Assembly (NCBI RefSeq): GCF_017873175.1
Contig: NZ_JAGGJW010000003.1
Coordinates: 124,001 to 188,000, forward strand
DNA from: Neorhizobium petrolearium
Lineage (GTDB): Bacteria > Pseudomonadota > Alphaproteobacteria > Rhizobiales > Rhizobiaceae
Length of the DNA: 64,000 nt
Reading direction: 5' to 3'
The notes under the pieces are model-generated. The model was given only the letters and a program-made list of their open reading frames with translations, did not search any database and was not told the DNA's origin. Positions 18,414-30,772 of this stretch are shown in pieces (the stretch's first letter is position 1; every line of letters begins with the position of its first letter). The position numbers were made by a program, and so were the translations under genes.

Positions 18414-18430
18414 GTCAACTAATCATTGAC
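18414..18430. promoter_or_regulatory. Inverted repeat GTCAA-N7-TTGAC between dctQ and oxoprolinase
   Basis: GTCAA (18414-18418) and TTGAC (18426-18430) are perfect arms around 7 bp. They lie in the AT-rich part of the divergent region, about 60 bp before the oxoprolinase ATG. MarR-type dimers bind palindromes of this size, so it is a candidate site for the regulator at 14785-15306. The rest of this intergenic shows no gene. Confidence 0.35.
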
Positions 18431-18488
18431 GTTTTATCGACGAAATGTTTTCGTTATTGCAAATCAAGCTTTCAACGAGGGGCAGAAC

Positions 18489-22145
<3,657 letters not shown>

Positions 22146-22165
22146 TTTGTCCTAACCCGCAGGGG

Positions 22166-23368
22166 ATGACGAAACAGATCGCGATCATCGGCGGCGGACC
22201 GGCAGGATTGATGGCGGCGGAAGTTCTTTCCGCTGCCCATTATGCTGTGACTGTCTATGATGCCATGCCGACCTTCGGTCGGAAATTCCTGTTGGCCGGC
22301 AAGTCCGGGCTCAACATCACCCATTCGGAGGATTTTGCGCGGTTTGCGGAGCGCTTCGGCGCGGCGTCCGCTCGCCTGCGGCCTGCCCTTGAAGCCTTCA
22401 AGCCGGACGATATCCGGGCCTGGGCGCTCGGCCTTGGCACGGAGACCTTCGTCGGCACGTCCGGCCGCGTCTTTCCCAAGGTCATGAAGGCCTCGCCGCT
22501 TTTGCGCGCCTGGATAAGGCGCCTGGAAGCGCAGGGCGTCCAGTTGAAGAGACGGCACCGCTGGACAGGCTTTGCGAACGATGGCTATCGCTTCGAAACC
22601 CCGGAAGGAGTGACGGTGATCCACCCGGATGCGGTGCTGCTGGCGCTTGGCGGCGCAAGCTGGCCGCGCCTCGGTTCCGACGCAGCCTGGGTGCCCTGGG
22701 TCGAGCAGAAAGGCGTCACGATCGCCGATCTCCAACCGGCCAATTGCGGTTTCGACGTCGCCTGGAGCGAGCCGTTTCGAGAGCGTTTTGCCGGCGTGCC
22801 GCTGAAATCCATCTCCGCATCATCCGATGCCGGCACGATACAAGGTGAGTTCGTCATTTCCAGGCAGGGGATAGAAGGCAGCCTTGTCTATGCTCACGCA
22901 GCAGCATTGCGAGACCGCCTCGAACGGGAAGGCCATGCCGCGCTGACGGTCGACCTGGCACCCGGACGTTCGGCCGAGCGCCTGGCGCTGGACCTTGCCC
23001 GGCTTAATTCCAAAATGAGCTTCTCCAACCGGCTGCGCAAAGGCGCGGGGCTCGAAGGCGTAAAGACTGCCCTGCTGCGAGAACTCGCGCCGGAAGCGAA
23101 CCGCATGGCGCCAAAGGAACTGGCCCTATTCATCAAGGCGCTGCCCATTCCGCTCGTCCGGCCGCGTCCGATTGCCGAGGCAATATCCTCAGCGGGCGGG
23201 ATCGCGTGGAGCAATCTTGATGAAAACTACATGCTGAAGCCCCTACCGGGTCTTTTTGTCGCAGGCGAGATGCTTGATTGGGAGGCCCCGACTGGTGGTT
23301 ATCTACTCACCGCCTGTTTCGCCACGGGCCGCGCCGCAGCAAAGGGTATCGAAGCCTGGCTTCGCTGA
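22166..23368 (+). CDS. FAD/NAD(P)-binding flavoprotein, HI0933/BaiN family
   Basis: A 400-residue flavoprotein with the Rossmann motif IIGGGPAGLMAAEVLS at the start, the family-typical GRKFLLAGKSGLNITH (about 38-53), TFVGTSGRVFPKVMKASPLL and the C-terminal FVAGEMLDWEAPTGGYLL that closes the FAD site. It belongs to the TIGR03862-type branch of the HI0933 family. Substrate unknown; related enzymes act in bile-acid reduction or are uncharacterised. Begins 20 bp after the oxoprolinase, possibly cotranscribed. Confidence 0.85.
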   Translation: MTKQIAIIGGGPAGLMAAEVLSAAHYAVTVYDAMPTFGRKFLLAGKSGLNITHSEDFARFAERFGAASARLRPALEAFKPDDIRAWALGLGTETFVGTSGRVFPKVMKASPLLRAWIRRLEAQGVQLKRRHRWTGFANDGYRFETPEGVTVIHPDAVLLALGGASWPRLGSDAAWVPWVEQKGVTIADLQPANCGFDVAWSEPFRERFAGVPLKSISASSDAGTIQGEFVISRQGIEGSLVYAHAAALRDRLEREGHAALTVDLAPGRSAERLALDLARLNSKMSFSNRLRKGAGLEGVKTALLRELAPEANRMAPKELALFIKALPIPLVRPRPIAEAISSAGGIAWSNLDENYMLKPLPGLFVAGEMLDWEAPTGGYLLTACFATGRAAAKGIEAWLR

Positions 23369-23481
23369 CGACCGAGCTGACGCACCGGGCAGATTTGCGA
23401 TTTTTTCAATTTGTCCGGAATCATGTCGGATTGACCTCCCGACCATGGTTCACGCAGATTTTTGGGGCGGAAAGGGCCTCC

Positions 23482-24201
23482 ATGTCCAGAACCAGACGAC
23501 GCCACATCATCAAACAAAGACGGACAATCACAGGCCTTGCGCTTGTCGCGGCAATTTCCTTTGTCGCCGGCATGACGGATGCGATCGGCCTGCTTCTCTC
23601 CGGCGACTTCGTGTCGTTCATGACCGGCAACACCACGCGCGCCGCGCTTTCCTTCGCGGACGGCAACTATTCCCATGCGATCATCCTCTTCTGCGCGCTT
23701 TGGGTCTTCATCGCCGGCAATGCATTCGGTATCGTGCTGGCGCATACCGTCTCGGCCCGCCGCACTTTCGTCGTGCTCTCGGGCGTCGCAATCATCCTGG
23801 CTGCCGCGTCGGTGCTGCCCGAGACAAGTTTCCCGCGGCTGCAATTCTATCTGGTCGTGCTTTCCATGGGCATGATCAACGCGACGGTAGAACATATCGA
23901 AGGATTGCCGATCGGTCTCACCTATGTCACCGGGGCGCTTTCCCGCTTCGGCCGGGGCATTGGCCGATGGCTCGTCGGCGACCGCAACCCCGCCGGCTGG
24001 CTCATTCAGACGGTGCCCTGGACGGGCATGGCCTGCGGCGCAGTGACGGGCGCCCTGCTGACGAAATATGTCGGCAACCACGCACTCTGGATCGTCGCCA
24101 TGCTGACCGTGGCGATCGCCCTGACAACGGTGCTCATGCCCCGCCCCCTGCATCTCCATTTTCACCAGCAGCCGATGGTGCCGGCCAGACGCCGCTCTTG
24201 A
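23482..24201 (+). CDS. DUF1275 (YoaK-type) membrane protein
   Basis: A 239-residue membrane protein with about six spans. The diagnostic DUF1275 segments are FVAGMTDAIGLLLSGDFVSFMTGNTTR and GMINATVEHIEGLPIGLTYVTGAL. The start is the ATG at 23482 (AAAGGG just upstream); earlier in-frame codons read through non-hydrophobic, arginine-rich sequence. Function unknown, presumed small-molecule transporter. Confidence 0.85.
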   Translation: MSRTRRRHIIKQRRTITGLALVAAISFVAGMTDAIGLLLSGDFVSFMTGNTTRAALSFADGNYSHAIILFCALWVFIAGNAFGIVLAHTVSARRTFVVLSGVAIILAAASVLPETSFPRLQFYLVVLSMGMINATVEHIEGLPIGLTYVTGALSRFGRGIGRWLVGDRNPAGWLIQTVPWTGMACGAVTGALLTKYVGNHALWIVAMLTVAIALTTVLMPRPLHLHFHQQPMVPARRRS

Positions 24202-24228
24202 CGGGAGAGCCGGCCGGCCGCCATAAAT

Positions 24229-25023
24229 GTGCCGATGTTCCTGATTTCCAAGTTCTTCTGGCTGGCGGCGCAGCCCTTGTCGATCGCCTTCGGCCTGGCT
24301 GCGCTTGCAACCCTGCTGGTCTTCGCCGGCCGGCCAAGGCTCGCGGGCACACTCTCGCTTCTAGCAGCCCTCGTGCTGTTCGTCACGCTCTACACGACGA
24401 CCGGCACCGCTGCGCTACAGGTCCTGGAGGCGCGGTTTCCGAAACCCCGGCAGGAGCCTGCCGATCTTACCTGCATGATCGTGCTCGGCGGCGCGCTTGA
24501 GACCGAGGTGACGACCAGCCGCGGCGGCATGGAATTCAACCAGGCTGCCGATCGCTTTGTCGAGACCTTGCGGCTCGCCTTGCACCATCCGCAGGCGCGC
24601 ATCCTGATTTCCGGCGGCGACGGCTCCATCAGCGGTGTCTATGAGGGGGAGGCAGAAGCTTCGGAACGGTTCTTCTCCGCTTTCGGCATCCCGGCCGACC
24701 GACTCGTGAAGGAGAATACGTCCCGGACAACCTATGAGAACACGGTCAACACCGCCGGACTCCTGAAGAGCCGGGGGCTCGAAAACTGCCTGTTGATCAC
24801 GTCGGCCTATCACATGCCCCGTTCGGTCGGCCTGTTCCGCAAGGCCGGAATTCAGGTCGTGCCCTGGCCGGTGGATTATCGGACGAGCGGCATTGCCGGC
24901 CTGTCGCTGGATTTCACCCAGCCTTCGCTCAACGCGCAGCTCACCACCACCGCCGCACGGGAATGGATGAGCCTGACGGCCTATTATCTGACCGGACGCA
25001 TCGGCGACGTGTTTCCGCAGTGA
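24229..25023 (+). CDS. YdcF/DUF218 family membrane-anchored protein
   Basis: 264 residues starting at GTG 24229 (an ATG two codons later is equally possible). Two N-terminal membrane spans (about 8-28 and 38-58) precede a DUF218 domain: CMIVLGGALE, ILISGGDG, ENTSRTTYENTVNTAGLL and LLITSAYHMPRSVGLFRKAG. Relatives (ElyC, SanA, YdcF) act in cell-envelope metabolism; exact role unknown. Its TGA stop abuts the stop of the opposing gene, the two forming TGATCA. Confidence 0.87.
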   Translation: MPMFLISKFFWLAAQPLSIAFGLAALATLLVFAGRPRLAGTLSLLAALVLFVTLYTTTGTAALQVLEARFPKPRQEPADLTCMIVLGGALETEVTTSRGGMEFNQAADRFVETLRLALHHPQARILISGGDGSISGVYEGEAEASERFFSAFGIPADRLVKENTSRTTYENTVNTAGLLKSRGLENCLLITSAYHMPRSVGLFRKAGIQVVPWPVDYRTSGIAGLSLDFTQPSLNAQLTTTAAREWMSLTAYYLTGRIGDVFPQ

Positions 25024-25497
25024 TCACTTCTTGGAGATCGTGACGAAGCGACCGCCGCGCACGCGCACGCGCATCTCGCAGGGCACCGCATCGGTGCGGT
25101 CGCAGAAGCGCGGATGCATATTCAGCAAAAACACCATGTTGCCGAAATATTTGACGAAGTCATAGCTGTAGATTTGTGCCGTGGCGATCATGAAATAACC
25201 GCCCTCCCTGGCTTGCAGATAGAAGTTATAGGGGCAGCCATCGCTGTTGCAGCCCGGTCCTCTTTTTCCGTCGCAGACCAGTTTGCTGTGGTCGGAGACC
25301 AGATCGATGATCCCATCGTTGTTGATGTCGAACCGTTTGATGAAGTCCGGTTCGAACTGCGCCATCTTGCACTCGCTCCGGAAGTGATCCTTCTCGTAGA
25401 TCTCCGGATCGCTGATGAGCTGCTGCTGCGCGAAGGCAAGGGTCGGCACCAGGATCAGCACAACAACCCGGACCCATACGATCAGGAACCTTTTCAC
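25024..25497 (-). CDS. Secreted hypothetical protein with one EF-hand-like loop
   Basis: A 157-residue protein with a signal peptide (LIVWVRVVVLILVPTLAFA, cleavage about 23). Near residue 57 is DINNDGIIDLVSD, which follows the D-x-D/N-x-D-G-x-I-D calcium-loop pattern seen in EF-hand and dockerin-like proteins. Five cysteines (CKMAQ, LVCDG, GPGCNSDGC, RFCD, PCEM region) suggest disulfides in the periplasm. No family recognised. Convergent with the YdcF gene with no intervening base. Confidence 0.75.
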   Translation of the reverse strand: MKRFLIVWVRVVVLILVPTLAFAQQQLISDPEIYEKDHFRSECKMAQFEPDFIKRFDINNDGIIDLVSDHSKLVCDGKRGPGCNSDGCPYNFYLQAREGGYFMIATAQIYSYDFVKYFGNMVFLLNMHPRFCDRTDAVPCEMRVRVRGGRFVTISKK

Positions 25498-25628
25498 GGG
25501 ATCACCTCCGCAAATTCATCTGTTCACGGCGTATGCGCACCGGTGACGGGTGCGATCGCCGGTGATTATGCTAAGGAGGAGCACTTGCGCGACGCTGACC
25601 ACACGGGCCGCAACGCTGGGGGATTTGC

Positions 25629-26282
25629 ATGTCCTTGCTGATGATTCTCGACTATGCCGGGATCGCGCTTTTCGCAGCGACAGGCGCACTTGCCGCCTCG
25701 CGAAAAGAGCTCGATCTGATCGGCTTCCTGTTCTTTGCGGCCGTTACCGGGCTTGGAGGCGGCACGCTGCGGGACATCATCCTCGACCGCATGCCGGTCT
25801 TCTGGGTTCTCGACCCGACTTATATCCTGATATGCGTGATTGTGGGCGCTTTTCTGTTCAGCACGGCGCACCGGGTGGAATGGCGCTATCGTCTGCTGAT
25901 CTGGCTCGACGCGATCGGGCTTGCCGCCTACAGCGTGCTGGGAGCGGCAAAGGGGCTCGCCGCCACAGGCTCGCCAACGATCGCAATCGTCGCCGGCACA
26001 TTGACCGCCACCTTCGGCGGCATCCTGCGTGACCTGCTTGCCAACGAACCTTCCGTCCTGCTTCGGCCGGAAATCTACATCACCGCTGCACTTGCCGGCG
26101 CCGGCGGCTTTACCGCCGCTGACGCATTTGGCCTGCCTCTTTATGCCAGCTCCGGCCTCGGCGTGGCCATCGCCTTCGCGCTGCGCGGCGGCGCCATCCA
26201 TTACGGTTGGACCTTGCCGCGTTACAAGCCCCGGCCCGGCCGGCCTCCGGACGAAGCAATCAAAGGGAAAAAGATGAAGTAA
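25629..26282 (+). CDS. TRIC/UPF0126 family membrane protein (YicG/YadS type)
   Basis: A 217-residue protein built of two similar halves of three spans each. Each half has the glycine-rich kink motif: GLGGGTLRDIILDR (about 47) and TFGGILRDLLANEPS (about 127), the signature of bacterial homologues of trimeric intracellular cation channels. Predicted potassium/cation channel of the inner membrane. Convergent with irr, 6 bp between stops. Confidence 0.92.
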   Translation: MSLLMILDYAGIALFAATGALAASRKELDLIGFLFFAAVTGLGGGTLRDIILDRMPVFWVLDPTYILICVIVGAFLFSTAHRVEWRYRLLIWLDAIGLAAYSVLGAAKGLAATGSPTIAIVAGTLTATFGGILRDLLANEPSVLLRPEIYITAALAGAGGFTAADAFGLPLYASSGLGVAIAFALRGGAIHYGWTLPRYKPRPGRPPDEAIKGKKMK

Positions 26283-26288
26283 CCCGTA

Positions 26289-26705
26289 TCAGGACTTCTT
26301 TTCGCGCAGGCGGATGATCACATCCACATGAGCAACTTCCATGCCTTCCGGCGCTTCGGGGAGATTGCCGATTTCCAGATTGCTGACCGGAATATCGAGC
26401 ACCTCGTTGCGGCCTTCCACGAAGAAGTGATGATGATCGGAGATATTGGTGTCGAAGTAAGTCTTGGTGCTTTCGACCGCGAGTACGCGAATAAGACCGG
26501 CCTCGGTGAACTGATGCAGCGTGTTGTAGACGGTTGCCAGCGAGACGAGAACGCCGGCCGCAGCCGCTTCCTCGTGCAGTTCCTCGACTGTCAGATGACG
26601 GTCGCCTTTGGCGAATAACAGATCGGCAAGCGCGACGCGCTGTCGCGTCGGACGCAGGCCGCAATGGCGCAGTCTCGTCTCGATATCGATCGTGGCTTCT
26701 GCCAT
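26289..26705 (-). CDS. irr: Iron response regulator Irr (Fur superfamily)
   Basis: A 138-residue Fur-family regulator: winged helix with LATVYNTLHQFTEAGLI (about 56-72) and the metal/heme histidine cluster SDHHHFF (H91-H93), which together with its place beside fabA identifies Irr. The Cys-Pro heme regulatory motif of Bradyrhizobium Irr is absent; the only cysteine is C15, as in other Rhizobiaceae Irr proteins that respond to heme through the histidines. Controls heme synthesis and iron-dependent genes. Divergent from fabA. Confidence 0.92.
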   Translation of the reverse strand: MAEATIDIETRLRHCGLRPTRQRVALADLLFAKGDRHLTVEELHEEAAAAGVLVSLATVYNTLHQFTEAGLIRVLAVESTKTYFDTNISDHHHFFVEGRNEVLDIPVSNLEIGNLPEAPEGMEVAHVDVIIRLREKKS

Positions 26706-27010
26706 ATTGCCTGTCAGCTCCCACCGTTCACGCGCATGTCAGGTATCTTGACTTTCGCATATAACTTTTGCGGCCAGCACTTTCAATAGTTTCCGGAGGA
26801 TACTGGCCGGGAGATCGGCAAAAACGCGCAAATTCCCTCACAAGCCTCTGGTTTGCGCCCATAGCTTCCTATATGCGAACCTGAACGACGAATGTTCCCG
26901 CACTTGGCTATCCCCAGGGCGAAGTGAAAGGTCATCGTCACGCTTCAATTTGGACCGATCTTGCAATAGTGGTTCTGAAACAGAAGGTTCAACGGGGGAA
27001 ACGGAAATTT
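26706..27010. other. irr-fabA divergent intergenic region with TTTGCGC inverted repeat
   Basis: This 305-bp region holds the irr promoter and, nearer fabA, a 7-bp inverted repeat GCGCAAA (26826-26832) / TTTGCGC (26852-26858) followed by a -10-like CTATAT (26869-26874). The repeat may be an operator for the fabA promoter or a coincidence. No gene or RNA seen. Confidence 0.35.
26758..26786 (-). promoter_or_regulatory. Candidate irr promoter
   Basis: On the minus strand TTGAAA (-35, 26786-26781) and TATATG (-10, 26763-26758) are spaced by exactly 17 bp, about 53 bp from the irr ATG. Confidence 0.6.
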
Positions 27011-27526
27011 ATGGCAACCAGACAGTCCAGCTTCTCTTACGAAGAAATCCTCACCTGCGCCCATGGCCAGATGTTCGGCCCGGGCAACGCGCAGCTTCCG
27101 CTGCCGCCCATGCTGATGTTCCACCGCATCACCGAGATATCGGAAACCGGCGGCCCCAACGACAAGGGTTTCATCCGTGCTGAGTTCGACATAACGCCGG
27201 ATCTCTGGTTCTTCCCCTGCCATTTCGAAGGCGACCCCGTCATGCCGGGCTGCCTCGGGCTCGACGCCATGTGGCAGTTGACCGGCTTTTATCTTGGCTG
27301 GCTCGGCGAGCCCGGGAAGGGGCGCGCCATATCCACTGGAGAAGTGAAGTTCACCGGCATGGTTACTCCCTCAACCAAGTTGGTGGAATATGGCATCGAC
27401 TTCAAACGCGTCATGCGCGGCCGTCTCGTGCTCGGAATTGCCGACGGCTGGATGAAGGCGGACGGCGAGGTGATCTACCGCGCCAGCGATCTGAGGGTCG
27501 GCCTGTTCCAGGAAAAGGCGGCCTGA
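27011..27526 (+). CDS. fabA: 3-hydroxydecanoyl-ACP dehydratase/isomerase
   Basis: 171 residues, the same length as E. coli FabA. Active-site H71 and D85 lie in [14 protein letters not shown] and [10 protein letters not shown], matching E. coli H70/D84. Dehydrates 3-hydroxydecanoyl-ACP and isomerises the trans-2 to the cis-3 product, the entry to unsaturated fatty acids. The ATG at 27011 was chosen because it gives the FabA length. First gene of fabA-fabB-fabI. Confidence 0.97.
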   Translation: MATRQSSFSYEEILTCAHGQMFGPGNAQLPLPPMLMFHRITEISETGGPNDKGFIRAEFDITPDLWFFPCHFEGDPVMPGCLGLDAMWQLTGFYLGWLGEPGKGRAISTGEVKFTGMVTPSTKLVEYGIDFKRVMRGRLVLGIADGWMKADGEVIYRASDLRVGLFQEKAA

Positions 27527-27574
27527 CACCGGCCTCGCGCCGAAGGCAGAACAGAGAGAAAAGGTTTTGATGAG

Positions 27575-28798
27575 ATGAGACGGGTAGTTGTCACGGGTCT
27601 CGGTATCGTATCCTCGATCGGGAGCGATGCCGCCGAAGTCACCGAATCGTTGCGCCAGGCGAAATCCGGCATTTCATTCTCCCCCGATTTTGCCGAGCAT
27701 GGCTTCAAGTGCCAGGTCTGGGGCAAGCCGACACTTGATCCGACTGACCTCGTCGATCGCCGCGCCATGCGTTTCCTCTCCCAGGGAGGCGCCTGGAACC
27801 ATGTGGCCATGAAACAGGCGATCGCCGATTCCGGCCTGGAAGACAAGGATGTCGGCGGGAATGAACGCACCGGCATCATCATGGGATCGGGTGGCCCGTC
27901 CACCCGGACGCTGATCGAGGCGGCCGAAATCACCATCAAGAACAACAGCCCCAAGCGCATCGGTCCCTTTGCCGTGCCGAAGGCCATGTCCTCGACGGCA
28001 TCCGCCACGCTTGCCACCTGGTTCAAGATTCACGGCGTGAACTATTCGATCTCGTCCGCCTGCTCCACCTCGGCGCACTGCATCGGCAATGCGGCGGAGA
28101 TGATCCAATGGGGCAAGCAGGACGTGATGTTCGCCGGCGGCCACGAAGATCTCGACTGGACCATGTCGAACCTGTTCGACGCCATGGGCGCCATGACGAC
28201 CAAGTTCAACAACCGGCCGGAAAGCGCCTCGCGCGCCTATGATGTCGACCGCGACGGTTTCGTCATCGCCGGTGGCGCGGGCGTGCTGGTCCTGGAAGAG
28301 CTGGAACACGCGAAGGCCCGCGGGGCGAAGATCTACGCCGAGCTTGTCGGCTACGGTGCAACCTCGGACGGTTACGACATGGTCGCGCCGTCGGGAGAAG
28401 GTGCGGTGCGGTGCATGCGGCAGGCGCTTGCGACCGTGAAGGGCGACGTGGACTATATCAACACCCACGGCACCTCGACGCCGGTCGGCGATAGCAAGGA
28501 GATCGGCGCGATCCGCGAAGTCTTCGGCGACAAGATCCCTCATGTCCAGTCGACCAAGTCGCTCACCGGGCATTCGCTCGGCGCCGCCGGCGCGCAGGAA
28601 TCGATCTACAGCCTTCTGATGATGCAGGAAGGCTTCATCGGCGAAAGCGCCCATATCGAAAACCTGGATCCGGAATTCGAGGGCGTGCCGATCGTGCGCA
28701 AGCGCATCGATAATGCCAAAATCGACATTGCTCTTTCCAATTCATTCGGGTTCGGCGGCACCAACGCCACGCTCGTCTTCCAGCGCTATAATGGATAA
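27575..28798 (+). CDS. fabB: 3-oxoacyl-ACP synthase I
   Basis: 407-residue KAS I. Catalytic C163 lies in [11 protein letters not shown], the same number as in E. coli FabB; the two histidines are in [11 protein letters not shown] and [11 protein letters not shown], and the C-terminal [14 protein letters not shown] closes the active site. Elongates cis-3-decenoyl-ACP and so works directly with FabA. 48 bp after fabA, overlapping the region of the fabI start. Confidence 0.97.
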   Translation: MRRVVVTGLGIVSSIGSDAAEVTESLRQAKSGISFSPDFAEHGFKCQVWGKPTLDPTDLVDRRAMRFLSQGGAWNHVAMKQAIADSGLEDKDVGGNERTGIIMGSGGPSTRTLIEAAEITIKNNSPKRIGPFAVPKAMSSTASATLATWFKIHGVNYSISSACSTSAHCIGNAAEMIQWGKQDVMFAGGHEDLDWTMSNLFDAMGAMTTKFNNRPESASRAYDVDRDGFVIAGGAGVLVLEELEHAKARGAKIYAELVGYGATSDGYDMVAPSGEGAVRCMRQALATVKGDVDYINTHGTSTPVGDSKEIGAIREVFGDKIPHVQSTKSLTGHSLGAAGAQESIYSLLMMQEGFIGESAHIENLDPEFEGVPIVRKRIDNAKIDIALSNSFGFGGTNATLVFQRYNG

Positions 28799-28802
28799 TT
28801 CC

Positions 28803-29609
28803 ATGACGGGAATCATGCAGGGGAAACGCGGCTTGATCATGGGGGTCGCCAACAATCACTCGATCGCCTGGGGGATATCCAAGGCGGTTGCCGCACAGGG
28901 CGCGGAACTCGCCTTCACATACCAGGGCGAAGCTCTCGGCAAGCGCGTGAAGCCGCTTGCAGCCGAACTCAGCTCTGATTTCGTCGTCCCGTGCGATGTC
29001 GAGGATATCGCTTCGGTCGATGCCACCTTCGCGGCGATCAAGGAGCGCTGGGGCACGCTGGATTTCCTCGTCCACGCCATCGGCTTTTCCGACAAGAACG
29101 AGCTCAAGGGTCTTTACGCCGACACGACGCGTGAAAACTTCAGCCGTACCATGATCATTTCCTGCTTCTCGTTCACCGAAGTCGCCAAGCGTGCCGCAGA
29201 ATTGATGCCGAATGGCGGCTCGATGCTGACGCTGACCTATAACGGGTCCCAGCGCGTCATCCCGAACTACAATGTCATGGGCGTCGCCAAGGCGGCTCTC
29301 GAAGCATCGGTTCGCTATCTTGCTGCCGATTACGGCCCGCGCGACATCCGCGTCAACACGATCTCGGCCGGCCCTGTCCGGACGCTGGCGGGTGCCGGCA
29401 TTTCCGATGCGCGCGCCATCTATTCCTGGAACCAGCAGAACGCCCCGCTGCGTCGCACCGCGACCATCGAGGATATCGGTGGCTCAGCCCTCTATCTTCT
29501 GTCCGACCTCTCGCGCGGCGTTACCGGCGAAGTCCACTACGTCGACGCCGGCTACAGCATCACGTCGCTTCCGACGCTCGACAAACTGCGCAAGGCAGAT
29601 GCGGAATAG
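28803..29609 (+). CDS. fabI: Enoyl-ACP reductase (NADH), FabI
   Basis: 268 residues. With the ATG at 28803, Tyr146, Tyr156 and Lys163 (TYNGSQRVIPNYNVMGVAKA) fall on exactly the E. coli FabI numbers, which argues for this start over the ATG at 28791 that overlaps the fabB stop. GVANNHSIAWGI is the NADH-binding motif. Performs the last reduction in each fatty-acid elongation cycle. Last gene of the fab unit, followed by a bidirectional terminator. Confidence 0.95.
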   Translation: MTGIMQGKRGLIMGVANNHSIAWGISKAVAAQGAELAFTYQGEALGKRVKPLAAELSSDFVVPCDVEDIASVDATFAAIKERWGTLDFLVHAIGFSDKNELKGLYADTTRENFSRTMIISCFSFTEVAKRAAELMPNGGSMLTLTYNGSQRVIPNYNVMGVAKAALEASVRYLAADYGPRDIRVNTISAGPVRTLAGAGISDARAIYSWNQQNAPLRRTATIEDIGGSALYLLSDLSRGVTGEVHYVDAGYSITSLPTLDKLRKADAE

Positions 29610-29635
29610 GACTTTCGGATTTTCGGACTATCAAT

Positions 29636-29670
29636 AAAAAGACCCTGCCGGCATCGGCAGGGTCTTTTTT
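29636..29670. terminator. Bidirectional terminator between fabI and rsmC-like gene
   Basis: GACCCTGCCG (29641-29650) / CGGCAGGGTC (29655-29664), perfect 10-bp stem, loop GCAT, flanked by five A before and six T after, so it can act on both strands. It separates the convergent fabI and methyltransferase genes. Confidence 0.92.
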
Positions 29671-29674
29671 GCGT

Positions 29675-30682
29675 TTATTTCTTCGCCCAGAGAACCTTGA
29701 AGCGGGCGTTGCGGCAGGTTTCGCCATGCTCGCGGAATTCCGAAGCGAGAACCGGTTCATAGGGCAGGCCGCGATTGGCGACCAGCATCAGCCGGCCGCC
29801 AAGCTTCAGCGCAGATGCGGCGCTACGAATCATCGCCTTGCCGAGCTCCGGATCGGCCGCCTGCGCTTCATGGAACGGCGGATTCATGACGACAAGGTCG
29901 TATTTCTCCTTCACCGGCTCGCCGCCGAGATCCTGCCAATAGAAGCGGGCGTTAAGCTTCGGGCAGTTGCGCGCGAGGTTGAGCTTGGCGAATTCCAGCG
30001 CCCTGTGATCAGCCTCGTAGAGATCGATGCGGTTCAGGCGCGGCGATCTCTCCGCCAGCATCACGGAGAGATAGCCCCAGCCGGCGCCGAAATCGGCGGC
30101 ATTGCCGTCGAAATCCGTCGGCAAGCGACCGGCCAGCAGTTCCGAGCCTGGATCGACACGATCGTGGGAGAACATGCCGGGTGCCGCCTCAAAGCGATCC
30201 TCGACCGTCACCGGCATCTTCTTCAGGGCCGTGATCGCCGCATCGGCATTCTGCGGACGGACAAGCCAGATCGCGACACCATGGTATTTCGGCGTGTAGT
30301 CGATCTGCAGCCCGAGCTTCAGGAGCGTATTGCGAAGCGGCTGGATGCCATCCTCCTTGCCGCCGGCAATGACGATGACGCCGCTTGGCTTCACGCGTTG
30401 CAGGGCTTCTGCCACGCGATCCTCGTTTTCGCTGCGATGCTTGCCACAAAGTACCAGCGCCCCGTCATAATTCTCGCCCTCCGGCTCCGGAACCGCGCCT
30501 TCTCCCAAGGCCCGGAAGAGCGGCCGGAACGGCTGCACGGCGGTGATTTGGGCGCCAAACTCCTCCGGCAGGGCACTGCCGGCTTCCGCGCCGAGAAAAA
30601 TCACGCGCGTGCCCTCGCCCGGCATGGGCACGGCTTCGGTTGCGAAGGGATGAAACAGGGTCTTCAAGGCGTCGCGGCTCAT
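29675..30682 (-). CDS. Class I SAM-dependent methyltransferase, RsmC-like (16S rRNA)
   Basis: 335 residues in two halves: a degenerate N-terminal methyltransferase-like domain (about 1-165) and a catalytic C-terminal domain with AdoMet motif ADFGAGWGYLSV and the amino-methylating VMNPPFHE (N-P-P-F). This is the RsmC/RlmG architecture, which methylates the exocyclic amine of guanine in rRNA (G1207 in E. coli RsmC). Assigned as RsmC-like because of length and the duplicated domain. Located downstream of pnp behind a terminator. Confidence 0.85.
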   Translation of the reverse strand: MSRDALKTLFHPFATEAVPMPGEGTRVIFLGAEAGSALPEEFGAQITAVQPFRPLFRALGEGAVPEPEGENYDGALVLCGKHRSENEDRVAEALQRVKPSGVIVIAGGKEDGIQPLRNTLLKLGLQIDYTPKYHGVAIWLVRPQNADAAITALKKMPVTVEDRFEAAPGMFSHDRVDPGSELLAGRLPTDFDGNAADFGAGWGYLSVMLAERSPRLNRIDLYEADHRALEFAKLNLARNCPKLNARFYWQDLGGEPVKEKYDLVVMNPPFHEAQAADPELGKAMIRSAASALKLGGRLMLVANRGLPYEPVLASEFREHGETCRNARFKVLWAKK

Positions 30683-30719
30683 GTCGGCTCTCTCGGCAAT
30701 TCCCGGATATCGGATACAG

Positions 30720-30745
30720 AAAAGGCGCGGAAGAACTTCCGCGCC
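30720..30745 (-). terminator. Terminator after pnp
   Basis: GGCGCGGAAG / CTTCCGCGCC (30724-30745) pair over 10 bp with a tight loop; on the minus strand four T follow (30723-30720). Located 28 bp after the pnp stop. Confidence 0.8.
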
Positions 30746-30772
30746 TCGATTTTTTCCTGAGCGGAAGGAAGC

